Source: Povalibacter uvarum
Lineage (GTDB): Bacteria > Pseudomonadota > Gammaproteobacteria > Steroidobacterales > Steroidobacteraceae
NCBI RefSeq assembly: GCF_014202975.1
Contig: NZ_JACHHZ010000001.1
Location: 1,302,001-1,366,000 of the forward strand
DNA: 64,000 nucleotides
Reading direction: 5' to 3'
The notes under the pieces were generated by a model. The model ran no database searches. It was not told where the DNA came from and saw only the letters and a program-made list of their open reading frames with translations. A program made the translations under genes and the position numbers. Of this stretch, positions 27,101 through 34,691 are shown one piece after another; position 1 is the stretch's first letter; the number at the start of each line of letters is the position of its first letter.

Positions 27101-27465
27101 ACCACCCGGGCGGTGGCGAAGGCGCGGTACACGATGCGTTCGTCATGAAGCCGATCGACATGCGGGCAATGCTCGAATGCATCGGCAAGGTGATGGGCTT
27201 GAAGTGGACCTACGACGCTCCGCACCTGCCCGCCACGGCAGAGGCCGCAACGAATCTTCTGCCGCAGCATTCACGCCATCACCTCGACGACCTCTACCAG
27301 CTCGGCCGCATCGGCCATGTGCGCGGCATCCAGGCGAAGCTGCGCCAGATGGAGGAAGAGGACACGGCGAACGCCCCTGTCGCCAAGCAGCTGCGAGGCC
27401 TGGTGGCCAATTTCGATCTCAAGCGATACATGAACGTTGTGGAGGCGATGCGCAATCATGGCTAA
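24112..27465 (+). CDS. NCS1-permease-like transporter fused to hybrid sensor histidine kinase
   Basis: 1117 aa. Residues about 30-480 are a cytosine/purine-permease-like domain with around 12 membrane helices (GNTALGPIAFLACEAIGGGI, GAGFGYMGSTITSLIY, VTNAYAGSIAWSNFFSRLT). A cysteine cluster follows (C497, C500, C512, C520, C523, C524, C530, C534), then two more helices (about 560-625), a coiled linker, a HisKA/HATPase core (H679 in SHEIRTPLNSIFGY; DTGIGIPAED; GTGLGLTI), a receiver with D963 (MVDISLPDMTGWE), and a helical tail. It lies divergent from the urt-ure operon and overlaps the response regulator by 8 nt, so sensing of urea or a related nitrogen compound by the permease domain is likely but unproven. 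Confidence 0.93.
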   Translation: MTARQRIVRERRQYNQWVASQTLEDYALRYTAERARRSTFSVGNTALGPIAFLACEAIGGGITLAYGFANAAWAIAAFSILMFLIGLPIAYYAAKDGVDLDLLTRGAGFGYMGSTITSLIYASFTFLLFAFEASILSMALTMMFDIPLWVAHIISSLVVIPIAIYGISLISKMQILTQPIWLILQFLPLIYLAWNHSAEVGQWTGYAGREGAPDGSVDFLLFGMAASVLLSLLPQIGEQVDYLRFMPKRTKENRAGWWTALLTTGPGWILMGAFKLLAGSFLAFLAIKHGVAVEQADEPTEMYFVAFRETVQSPTVALILMGIFVIVCQLKINVTNAYAGSIAWSNFFSRLTHSHPGRVVWLVFNVLVALLLMQTGIFSVIESILLIYANFAAGWIGALTADLVINKPLGFSPKHIEFKRAHLYDINPVGVGALFISVVLSTLSFIGTFGNVAQILSPFVALFSGFITAPLIAWATRGRYYIARSPSGLPDGAELRCTICENTFERADVAMCPAYSGPICSLCCTLEARCRDMCKTESRFNEQLRRFLATALPARAATALNTRGGQFVGLLLLFNLAIGTMLALIYHQSGNSAAEREIIGTTLWVVFLSLLVLSGIAAWIIVLAHESRRAAETESARQTSMLMDEIEAHKRTDKALQKAKEVAEAANLAKTRYIVGVSHEIRTPLNSIFGYAQLLERGIAGPSDNAVRVIRRSAEHLTNLIDGLLDVSKIENGMLRLNRDQVKLVEFLDQIVDMFRLQAAAKGIDFRYQRPPHLPAYVHTDQKRLRQILINLLSNAIKYTEQGHASLVVRYRNQVAEFEISDTGIGIPAEDLERVFEPFERGNAPRVRAIPGTGLGLTITKLLTQIMGGEILPRSTPGVGTTFTVRLLLSEAMHGVKDDTVPGPVSDHDGPQLTVLLIDDDPQHLDMMRTLLQPLRFRILTAPDGATGLRLAAEHGPNLAMVDISLPDMTGWEIAELLRTANTRTRIVMVSANAHEYHPGGGEGAVHDAFVMKPIDMRAMLECIGKVMGLKWTYDAPHLPATAEAATNLLPQHSRHHLDDLYQLGRIGHVRGIQAKLRQMEEEDTANAPVAKQLRGLVANFDLKRYMNVVEAMRNHG

Positions 27466-28390
27466 CGAAGCACTGCGCCGCGATACGGTTCTCGTCGTCG
27501 ACGACACGCCCGAAACGCTCGGCTTTCTGACCGACACGCTCGATCACGCAGGCTTCACCGTGCTCATCGCGACCGACGGCGAAGCCGCGCTCGACCTGGT
27601 CGATCAGATCACACCGGATCTCGTTCTGATGGATGCGGTGATGCCAGGCATGAACGGTTTCGAAGCCTGTCGCCGGCTCAAGCGCGAGAAGCTGCTCGCA
27701 CAGCTCCCCGTCATCTTCATGACGGGCCTGAGCCAGACGGAGCATGTCGTCGAAGGACTGGCCGCGGGCGGTGTCGACTACGTGACCAAGCCGATCGTTG
27801 TCGATGAATTGCTGGCGCGCATTCGCGTGCACCTCGCGAACGCCCGCATCGCCCATGGAACACACGCCGCGCTCGATGCGACGGGCCGCTTTCTCCTCGC
27901 CACCGACCGACGCGGTCGCCTGCTCTGGTGTACTCCGAAGGCGCGGCAACTCCTCTCGGAGCTGTTTCCCGCGCAAGGCGACCAGAACGCCACCCTGCCA
28001 CCGGAACTCATCACGCAACTGATGCAGTTGCGCCAGGACGGTGCGAAGCCCAGCACGCGATCGCATCTTGCGGTCGGCGGCCGAAGACTGGAAATCTCGA
28101 TGCTCAGCTCACTCGGCCCGGATGAGCTCCTGTTTCGCCTGACCGAACTCGTGACCGGCAGCGAAGAACAGGTCCTCCAGCAATCGTTGTCACTGACCTC
28201 GCGCGAATCCGAGGTCCTGCTCTGGATCAGCCGCGGCAAGTCGAACCGCGAAATCGGTGAGATCCTGACCATCAGTCCGCGCACAGTCAACAAACACCTG
28301 GAGCAGGTATTCGTGAAGCTCGGCGTGGAGAACCGGGCGTCGGCGGCGGCGCGGGCGGTGAAGACGTTGGGAAGCAGGCTAGCCAGCTAG
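27458..28390 (+). CDS. LuxR-type response regulator partner of the permease-kinase
   Basis: 310 aa from ATG at 27458, inside the last codons of the kinase gene. Receiver domain with D15/D16, phospho-acceptor D59 (VLMDAVMPGMNG) and K in VTKPI; a middle region about residues 140-225 resembles a degenerate PAS-like domain (RFLLATDRRGRLLWCTPKARQLL); a LuxR helix-turn-helix closes it (LTSRESEVLLWISRGKSNREIGEILTIS). It probably controls the urea genes. The stop codon lies within a CTAGC-rich repeat (final residues LAS). Confidence 0.93.
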   Translation: MANEALRRDTVLVVDDTPETLGFLTDTLDHAGFTVLIATDGEAALDLVDQITPDLVLMDAVMPGMNGFEACRRLKREKLLAQLPVIFMTGLSQTEHVVEGLAAGGVDYVTKPIVVDELLARIRVHLANARIAHGTHAALDATGRFLLATDRRGRLLWCTPKARQLLSELFPAQGDQNATLPPELITQLMQLRQDGAKPSTRSHLAVGGRRLEISMLSSLGPDELLFRLTELVTGSEEQVLQQSLSLTSRESEVLLWISRGKSNREIGEILTISPRTVNKHLEQVFVKLGVENRASAAARAVKTLGSRLAS

Positions 28391-28397
28391 CAGGTAC
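28376..28397. repeat. CTAGC-rich repeat at the 3' end of the response-regulator gene
   Basis: AGGCTAGCCAGCTAGCAGGT covers the last codons and the TAG stop of the regulator gene. It is related to the repeats at the ends of ureD, urtA and ureG. Confidence 0.75.
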
Positions 28398-28433
28398 CCA
28401 GAGTCGCTTGCGCTCCGGATCTCGCACTGACGC

Positions 28434-28501
28434 GGTCATTCCCGCGAAAGCGGGAATCCATCTTCGCCAAGACATGGATCCCCGCTTTCGCGGGGATGAC
28501 G
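28434..28501. repeat. paired inverted repeat of the ATTCCCGCG type, copy D
   Basis: GTCATTCCCGCGAAAGCGGG and GGATCCCCGCTTTCGCGGGG are facing halves separated by about 20 nt. The element sits between the convergent response-regulator and ureG genes and could act as a bidirectional transcription stop. Confidence 0.88.
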
Positions 28502-28515
28502 GGTCTCTCTCTTCT

Positions 28516-28531
28516 CTGGCTAGCTGGCTCT
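28516..28531. repeat. CTAGC-rich repeat at the 3' end of ureG
   Basis: CTGGCTAGCTGGCTCT contains the TAG stop of ureG (28520-28522, minus strand) and encodes its last residues, Arg-Ala-Ser. Confidence 0.7.
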
Positions 28532-29140
28532 CTTCAACATCCCCTGCCTCTCAATAAACGCCGTCACCTGGTCCAGTCCCTGGCCCGTCTTCAGGTTCGT
28601 GAATACGAACGGCTTGTCGCCGCGCATCTTGCGGGCGTCGCGGTCCATGACTTCGAGAGAGGCGCCTACGTGGGGCGCGAGATCGATCTTGTTGATGATC
28701 AGAAGATCGGATCGCATGATCCCGGGCCCGCCCTTGCGCGGGATCTTGTCGCCTGCGGCGACATCGATCACGTAGAGGGTCAGGTCCGAGAGCTCCGGAC
28801 TGAAGGTAGCCGCGAGATTGTCTCCGCCGCTTTCGACAATGATCATGTCGAGGCCGCTGAAATCCTTCATCAGCTGATCGATCGCGGCCAGATTCATGGA
28901 CGCGTCTTCGCGAATGGCCGTATGCGGACAGCCGCCGGTCTCGACGCCACGGATGCGTTCGGCGGGCAACGCCTGGCTGCGGATCAGGAATTCGCAGTCT
29001 TCACGGGTGTAGATGTCATTCGTCACCACTGCGATGTTGAAGTCATCGCGCATCCGCTTGCACAGCGAATCGACGAGCGCCGTCTTGCCCGATCCGACTG
29101 GACCACCGACACCTACGCGCAGAACATCGCTATTCGCCAT
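28520..29140 (-). CDS. ureG: urease accessory GTPase UreG
   Basis: 206 aa from ATG at 29140 with GGAGAGGG just upstream. P-loop [17 protein letters not shown], nickel-binding Cys-Pro-His in [17 protein letters not shown], and [11 protein letters not shown] for guanine recognition. UreG couples GTP hydrolysis to nickel delivery from UreE to the UreDF-urease complex. It is separated from ureF by about 15.6 kb, beyond the transporter and regulator genes, and has its own upstream region with a CATTTGACG motif. Confidence 0.98.
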   Translation of the reverse strand: MANSDVLRVGVGGPVGSGKTALVDSLCKRMRDDFNIAVVTNDIYTREDCEFLIRSQALPAERIRGVETGGCPHTAIREDASMNLAAIDQLMKDFSGLDMIIVESGGDNLAATFSPELSDLTLYVIDVAAGDKIPRKGGPGIMRSDLLIINKIDLAPHVGASLEVMDRDARKMRGDKPFVFTNLKTGQGLDQVTAFIERQGMLKRAS

Positions 29141-29298
29141 CGCCCTCTCCAGCACCGGGACGACAGGATGATACGACGTCCGTCTCGGCAATCCGACTGC
29201 GTCAAATGACTTATGGCACCATCGGCACTTGCTGGCGAGAGCGGCGTTGATGCGAGCCACTGCGGCAGAATGAGACTGGAAGGCGAACAGGAGGGACC

Positions 29299-29853
29299 AT
29301 GCATCGTCTGAGCGCGCTGATCCTGGCCGCCTTGTGCGGCCTGCCCTTTGGACCTGGCTACGCGTGCCAGCGTGGGTCGGACGAGACAGCGTTTGACAAA
29401 GTGGCACCCACCGCGAGCGACATCATTGCCGTTCAGGTCGAAGCACTGGTGCTCGAGGCGGAGCACCTTCCCGACTGGCACCATGTTCGCGGCAAGATCC
29501 GCGTCCTGAAGCATTACCGGGGATCAGCTCGCTTTACGGAGCTGCGGTACCTGAATTCCATGTGCGGCGGCCTGCGCATGGATGTGGGAGGCATCTACCT
29601 GATCGCTACGAATTCCCCAGGCCCTTCAATTGAGCTGAATGTGCTGGAAGCACCAGTACTGCAGATCCGCGGGCCCTACCCCGCCGACCCGGAAGTCGTT
29701 CTGCGTCTGGACGCCTCCGTGAAGCGGCTCATGGCGGCGCTGCAGGGAGAGGCCGATTTTCAGATCACGACACCCGCGGCGCGATACGGACTCCAGAGAG
29801 ACACTCAACCGCCGCCGCGCGTACCTCATCCGGATGAGTTCAAGGACGAATGA
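29299..29853 (+). CDS. secreted protein of unknown function
   Basis: 184 aa with AGGAGG ideally placed before the ATG, so it is certainly translated. Signal peptide [18 protein letters not shown] ends near YAC. The mature part has [25 protein letters not shown] and [19 protein letters not shown], a pattern seen in small beta-barrel (netrin/TIMP-like) secreted domains; I treat that likeness as weak. Its 3' end overlaps the convergent hydrolase gene by 14 nt. Confidence 0.82.
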   Translation: MHRLSALILAALCGLPFGPGYACQRGSDETAFDKVAPTASDIIAVQVEALVLEAEHLPDWHHVRGKIRVLKHYRGSARFTELRYLNSMCGGLRMDVGGIYLIATNSPGPSIELNVLEAPVLQIRGPYPADPEVVLRLDASVKRLMAALQGEADFQITTPAARYGLQRDTQPPPRVPHPDEFKDE

Positions 29854-31153
29854 CGGCTGCATTCGATACCGCCACCGTCCGTTTCCCGATCCAGCTCCCA
29901 AGCAGTTCGAAATAGCCCTCCGCCGTGCGACCGATCGGCTGCAGGCCGCCCGGGCCGTTCTTCACTGCGATCATTCCGTGATCGGCATTTGGAAACACGT
30001 TGATCTCCAGAGGAACGCCGCTCGCTTGCAGTTCCCGCAGACGCGCGAGCGTTCCATCGATGGGCGCTTCGGTGTCGTCACCGGCCAGTATCCACAACTG
30101 CGGGACCTTGATGCTCGCGATCGCGGGCAGCGTGTCGTACTCGATGTCGTAAGGATGATCGAAGTACTCCTTCCACTTGCCCATCTCCTCCCTGGGCGTT
30201 GCCATCAGCGCCGATGAGTAGTCGCCGCCGATATCCTTGAACCAGGGCTCCTTGCCGTACGCCGCCTTGAGGCGCTCGAGTTCGTCGAATCCTTCCGTGA
30301 AGCGGGATACCATGACGCGCGTCGTCGCACGATGAATCTCCTCGCCCTTGGCGAGAACGTCCGCGCCGTAGCCCTTCCCCTTCAACGACTGCGCCATCTC
30401 CTCCTGGTCTTCACCGGACATCGGGACAGCCAGCCCATAACTCACCACCACGAAGTCGACAGGCGCTTTCGTCGCGGCCACCGGCGCGACCCATCCTCCC
30501 TGACTTTCGCCCATGACGCCCACGGGCACGCCCTTCATGCCGGGCTGGGCACGCACGGCATTCACCGCCGCCGCCAGATCGTCGGCGAGCATTCCGATGT
30601 GCATGCTGAACTGCCCGGTCGAGCGGCCGGTACCGGCCTTGTCGAACACGAAGACCGCAATGTCCTCGAGCGGCAGCAAGTGCTGGACGAAGTTGTCGGT
30701 CACTGCCGAATCGCGACCGCTCCCGTACTGCAGGACCACGACCGCACGAGGCTTCTTCCTCAACGGCGCGACGAGTTCTCCGTAGAGATTCGCATCGCCA
30801 CTTTTGAAGGTAACCGGCGTCGTCGGCAGCGCGATCTTCTTTCCCGTCAGCGCCGGAGCGTCGTGCCGCTGAAATCGGACCTTCTCGCCGTCGCACCTGA
30901 CGCGCAGCGTGACGGGCTCGCGAACCGACCATCCCTCACCCGACTCATATCCGCCGGCAACCGGATAAAGCTTGCCGGATGTGCCATCGAGGAAGCGATA
31001 GCGCAGGTTCTGTTCATTGCTCGGCTGAATCACGAACCTGGCGCCATCCGCAAGCTCGTAGGCGCCGGACTGACATCGCGCACCGGGCGCGACCTCGCTG
31101 GCGTGAATCGGGAAAGCAATGCCGGTCGCCAACAGCAGAACAACGGTTCGCAT
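29840..31153 (-). CDS. secreted alpha/beta hydrolase (S9 peptidase/esterase-like)
   Basis: 437 aa from ATG at 31153 (GAGG then AAAGAG upstream). Signal peptide MRTVVLLLATGIAFPIHAS. A beta-rich N-part of about 100 residues precedes the hydrolase fold: VVLQYGSGRDSAV, nucleophile elbow GVMGESQGGW (Ser), WILAGDDTEAPI (Asp) and NADHGMI (His). The complete triad implies an active esterase or peptidase in the periplasm; substrate unknown. Confidence 0.9.
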   Translation of the reverse strand: MRTVVLLLATGIAFPIHASEVAPGARCQSGAYELADGARFVIQPSNEQNLRYRFLDGTSGKLYPVAGGYESGEGWSVREPVTLRVRCDGEKVRFQRHDAPALTGKKIALPTTPVTFKSGDANLYGELVAPLRKKPRAVVVLQYGSGRDSAVTDNFVQHLLPLEDIAVFVFDKAGTGRSTGQFSMHIGMLADDLAAAVNAVRAQPGMKGVPVGVMGESQGGWVAPVAATKAPVDFVVVSYGLAVPMSGEDQEEMAQSLKGKGYGADVLAKGEEIHRATTRVMVSRFTEGFDELERLKAAYGKEPWFKDIGGDYSSALMATPREEMGKWKEYFDHPYDIEYDTLPAIASIKVPQLWILAGDDTEAPIDGTLARLRELQASGVPLEINVFPNADHGMIAVKNGPGGLQPIGRTAEGYFELLGSWIGKRTVAVSNAAVIRP

Positions 31154-31256
31154 CTCTTTGTCGCCTCGATCGCAGGACCATGGAGGCGATTCTGACGCGC
31201 GAACCCCCGGGAGGGTTGCGGACACGCGAACCAATTGTCGCGCGTTCCCCTGAATG

Positions 31257-31469
31257 CTAGGTCTGCGGCTGCAACCGCCGCGTCACATCGCGAAATTCCG
31301 CCTCAGTCAATCGAATACAGCTCTTGGACAGACCCCGGGCACTGCAGACGTACTTCGTATGCGCCACTTGTGGCGGCTCGCGCCACTGCAGGGCTGGATT
31401 GCAGCCACCGAGCATGGGAAGCAGCACTGCGAATCGGAACAGAATCCGTCGATCGAATCCGGCATTCAT
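31257..31469 (-). CDS. small putative lipoprotein
   Basis: 70 aa from ATG at 31469 with GGGGTG upstream; GTG at 31478 is possible. RRILFRFAVLLPMLGGC is a lipoprotein signal with lipobox LGGC, followed by about 45 polar residues including two further cysteines (YVCSARGLSKSCIRL) that could form a disulphide. Not recognised. It could be spurious, but the lipobox and ribosome site argue for a gene. Confidence 0.55.
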   Translation of the reverse strand: MNAGFDRRILFRFAVLLPMLGGCNPALQWREPPQVAHTKYVCSARGLSKSCIRLTEAEFRDVTRRLQPQT

Positions 31470-31570
31470 ATCTCGCACCCCGCATGTGACGTTACGGGAT
31501 AACTAGATAGGTCTCCTTCGCGCTTCCAGAAAGGAGTATGGGACGAGCCTCATCCGCGCGCGGACGAACG

Positions 31571-32344
31571 TCATTGTCCAGCGATTGCGTTGCTCATCAT
31601 GCCGAGCAGCCGTGGCCGGAACGCGCGACCGATGGTAAGTTGCGTGCCATCGTGCAATACGGCCATCTGCTCGCCTCGCGACCACGGCAACAGCTGTCTG
31701 ATGCGCTCGACGTTGACGATGGCTGAGCGATGCAGTCGCACGAATTGCTCTGGATCGAGTTTCTCGTCGAAGGCGGTCAGTGTTTCGCGCAACAAGTAAG
31801 TCTCGCGTCCGACGTGCAGCGTGACGTAGTTGCCCGACGCTTCGAGCCAGTCGATCTCGGTCGCCTTGAGGAACACGAGACGTCCCGCCGTGGTGACGAC
31901 GACGCGTTGCAGGAATCTCCTGCGTTCCGGACGCACCGCACGCATCACCTCCTGCAGGTCCGCCCGTGCCTGCGCCGGCTTCTCCAACTCCCTGCGCACG
32001 CGGTCGAGGGCACGACGAAACCGATCTTCATCGAACGGCTTCAGGAGATAGTCGAGTGCCTGCGCGTCGAAGGCCCTGAGTGCGTACTCCTGGTGCGCGG
32101 TTGCGAACACGACGATCGGCATCGCATCGACACCGATCGCCTCGATGACATCGAATCCGTCGAGACCGGACATCTGCACATCGAGGAAAGCGACATCGGG
32201 CGACAGCGTCGAGATGGCTTCGATCGCCTCATCGCCGGTCGAGCACGCCCGCAGGATCTCGAAATCCGCTTCGGTGCCAAGCAGCGTCGCGATCCGCTTC
32301 CTGGCCCACGGCTCGTCGTCGATGATCACCGTTCGAATCTTCAT
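31571..32344 (-). CDS. LytTR-family response regulator
   Basis: 257 aa from ATG at 32344. Receiver domain with IDDEPWARKRI, phospho-acceptor Asp in VAFLDVQMSGLDGFDV and LLKPFDEDRF, then a LytTR DNA-binding domain (IDWLEASGNYVTLHVG, FVRLHRSAIVNVERI). It is preceded by, and overlaps, a LytS-type kinase, forming an AlgR/AlgZ-like pair. Target genes unknown. Confidence 0.94.
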   Translation of the reverse strand: MKIRTVIIDDEPWARKRIATLLGTEADFEILRACSTGDEAIEAISTLSPDVAFLDVQMSGLDGFDVIEAIGVDAMPIVVFATAHQEYALRAFDAQALDYLLKPFDEDRFRRALDRVRRELEKPAQARADLQEVMRAVRPERRRFLQRVVVTTAGRLVFLKATEIDWLEASGNYVTLHVGRETYLLRETLTAFDEKLDPEQFVRLHRSAIVNVERIRQLLPWSRGEQMAVLHDGTQLTIGRAFRPRLLGMMSNAIAGQ

Positions 32345-33410
32345 GAGCGACCTCTGCAACCTCCGGTGCCGGGCTGCCGGCACTTTGGAAGGGAATATCC
32401 GCGGTTACGGTGACGCCAGCCGGAACGCGCGATTCGAGACGGAACGCGTGGTTGCGCGGATAAAGCTGGTCCAGGCGCTTGCGAGAATTGGTGATGCCGA
32501 CGCCCTCGCGGCGTGCCTGCACAGGCGGCAGACCACAGCCGTCGTCGCTCACGACGAGGATCAGCCGATCGTCGACGCGCTGCGCGGAGATCGTGATGAC
32601 GCCGTTCTTGCGAGGAGGCGCGAGCCCATGCTTCACGCAGTTCTCCACCAGCGGCTGCAGGAAGAGCGCTGGTACGAGCGCATCGAGCGCCTCGGGTGCA
32701 ACCACGATCTCGGTGGCAAGCCTTTCACCAAAACGCACGCGCTCGATCTCCAGGTAAGCGCGTACGAAATCGAGCTCCTCGGCGAGCCGGACCTCGTGCC
32801 GGCCGATGTTGGCCAGCGTGAGACGGAGCAACTCGCTCAGGCGACTGATCATGCGATCGGCGCTCTTCGTGTCCTCGTGCATCATCGCCGAGATGGTATG
32901 GAGCGTGTTGAACAGGAAGTGCGGCTGCAGCTGCGACTTGAGCACTTCGAGCTGCAACTGGGCAACCTGACGCTCTCGCTCCTGATACTTGCGAAAATAG
33001 TCGAAGGCCTGCGTGAAACCGACCACCGCCCAGTAGGTCAGCAGGTTCGGATGAAAGCGGTAGAAAAGCGGCCCGCCGACGTCGTTCCATGCGTGGCAGA
33101 CGACTGCATAGAGCATCGAATGACCCACTGAGAACGCAAGGCAGGCCGGAATGTGCGCGAGCAATGCCGTCTGCCATCGACGGCGTTCGAACGGAAACCG
33201 CCGCGTGAGAACCACGATGGCGGGAATGAACAGCAGGGCGATGGCGGAATTGACGACCGTGAGCTGCAAGGTCTCGCGCCAGGAGATCGGCGCGTTGCGC
33301 AGGTAAAAAGTCAGGTACGCCTCGGGCGCAAACAGCAACGACAGCGCCGCCCACCCGAAGATGAACAGTACCCATCTGCCCCAGCGCTCGTTGAACAGGC
33401 GGCCGCCCAT
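32229..33410 (-). CDS. LytS/AlgZ-type membrane sensor histidine kinase
   Basis: 393 aa from ATG at 33410; ATG at 33452 would add 14 basic residues. Four membrane helices in the first 150 residues, then the His_kinase domain QLQPHFLFNTLHTISAMM (phospho-acceptor His) and HATPase motifs VENCVKHGL and VSDDGCGLPP. The conserved part ends near TVTADIPFQ, but the frame runs on for about 50 residues and overlaps the regulator gene by 116 nt. Such a tail is unusual and suggests a lost stop or a frameshift. Confidence 0.9.
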   Translation of the reverse strand: MGGRLFNERWGRWVLFIFGWAALSLLFAPEAYLTFYLRNAPISWRETLQLTVVNSAIALLFIPAIVVLTRRFPFERRRWQTALLAHIPACLAFSVGHSMLYAVVCHAWNDVGGPLFYRFHPNLLTYWAVVGFTQAFDYFRKYQERERQVAQLQLEVLKSQLQPHFLFNTLHTISAMMHEDTKSADRMISRLSELLRLTLANIGRHEVRLAEELDFVRAYLEIERVRFGERLATEIVVAPEALDALVPALFLQPLVENCVKHGLAPPRKNGVITISAQRVDDRLILVVSDDGCGLPPVQARREGVGITNSRKRLDQLYPRNHAFRLESRVPAGVTVTADIPFQSAGSPAPEVAEVAHEDSNGDHRRRAVGQEADRDAAWHRSGFRDPAGVLDRR

Positions 33411-33499
33411 GGCCGGCACTCTGGACCCTTTCCGGCCGCGACGGAAGCGCATGGGGCGAACGTCATCCGCAGCGGGATGAACGTCATCGGCGCGACGCT

Positions 33500-34609
33500 T
33501 CAGAAGTAGGTCTGCAGCGCCTTCGCGTCGTAGTCGCGCAGCTCAGCGTGACGCTCCGCCTTCACCTTGACCGCCCACTCCGGGTCCTGCAGCAACGCGC
33601 GACCCACAGCGACGAGATCGAACTCGCCGCGATCCAGGCGCTCGACGACTTCGTCGAGCTTGCCGGCGCTCGACCCTTCGCCGCGGAACGCACCGGTGAA
33701 TTCAGACGTAAGGCCGACAGAGCCCACGCTGATCGTGGGAAGGCCCGACAGCTTCTTGACCCATCCCGCGAGATTGAGACCCTTCGGCCCATCGACCTGC
33801 GGGAACTCGGGTTCGAGAATGCGTCGCTGCGAGCAGTGAATCGCATCGACACCTGCATCGACGAGGACGCGTATCCAGCGCTCGAGCTCCGCCGGCGTGA
33901 TCGCAACCTTTGCGCCGTAGTCGACCGACTTCCACTGCGAGATGCGGATGATGACCGGCAGGTCGCCGACAGCAACACGGCAACGACGAATCGCCTCGGC
34001 AGCAAACTCCGCACGCTTCTCGATTGAACCACCGAAGCGATCCGTGCGCTGGTTGGTGCGCTCCCAGAAGAACTCGTCGATCAGGTACGCATGAGCACCG
34101 TGCAGCTCGACGCAATCGAAGCCGAGCCGCTTGGCATCGGCGGCAGCGTCGGCGTACGCCTGCGCCATGTCGAGAACCTCGGCCTCGGTCGGTTCCTCGT
34201 CGACCTTCTTTCCCTGCAGCGTGATGCCCGACGGGCCATCGCAAGGCGCATCCGGAAAATGTCCCGTGCCAGGCTTGCGGCTCATTCCCTGGTGCCAGAT
34301 CTGCGGTCCCATCTTGCCGCCCGCGGCATGGACTGCATCGATCACGCTCTTCCAACCTGTGAGCGCCTGATCACCCCAGAACAACGGAATGTTCGCGTCA
34401 TTCGAAGCGCCCCGACGTCGCGTCAGCGTGCCCTCGGAGAGAATCAGCCCGACTTCCGCAGCGGCGCGCCTCTCGTAGTACGCGACGTTGTCGTTGTTCG
34501 GGAATCCTCCGGGCGACCGCGAACGGGTCATCGGTGCCATGACGATACGATTCTTCAGTTCCATCCCTCGCAGGCGGAACGGGCGAAACAGCGGGGCATT
34601 GTCAGTCAT
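33500..34609 (-). CDS. old-yellow-enzyme family NADH:flavin oxidoreductase
   Basis: 369 aa, FMN-binding TIM barrel. LFRPFRLRGMELKNRIVMAPMTRSRS start, then QIWHQGMSRKPG, ELHGAHAYLIDEFFWERTN (substrate His and catalytic region), DRFGGSIEKRAEFAAE and VGRALLQDPEW. It reduces activated double bonds of enones or similar with NAD(P)H. It resembles the 12-oxophytodienoate-reductase side of the family. Not clearly in an operon; physiological substrate unknown. Confidence 0.93.
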   Translation of the reverse strand: MTDNAPLFRPFRLRGMELKNRIVMAPMTRSRSPGGFPNNDNVAYYERRAAAEVGLILSEGTLTRRRGASNDANIPLFWGDQALTGWKSVIDAVHAAGGKMGPQIWHQGMSRKPGTGHFPDAPCDGPSGITLQGKKVDEEPTEAEVLDMAQAYADAAADAKRLGFDCVELHGAHAYLIDEFFWERTNQRTDRFGGSIEKRAEFAAEAIRRCRVAVGDLPVIIRISQWKSVDYGAKVAITPAELERWIRVLVDAGVDAIHCSQRRILEPEFPQVDGPKGLNLAGWVKKLSGLPTISVGSVGLTSEFTGAFRGEGSSAGKLDEVVERLDRGEFDLVAVGRALLQDPEWAVKVKAERHAELRDYDAKALQTYF

Positions 34610-34691
34610 GAGGGCGTTCGAGTTGGAATTGTGTGCGGCGATTCTAGCGAGTCCGGTCGCCTTGGCACCGGGCTGCGGTGGTGAGGATTTG

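Noticed and set aside
27458-28390. Identification of the regulator as an NtrC-type sigma-54 activator matching the RpoN promoter
   Set aside because: It has a receiver and a LuxR helix-turn-helix but no AAA+ sigma-54 interaction domain.
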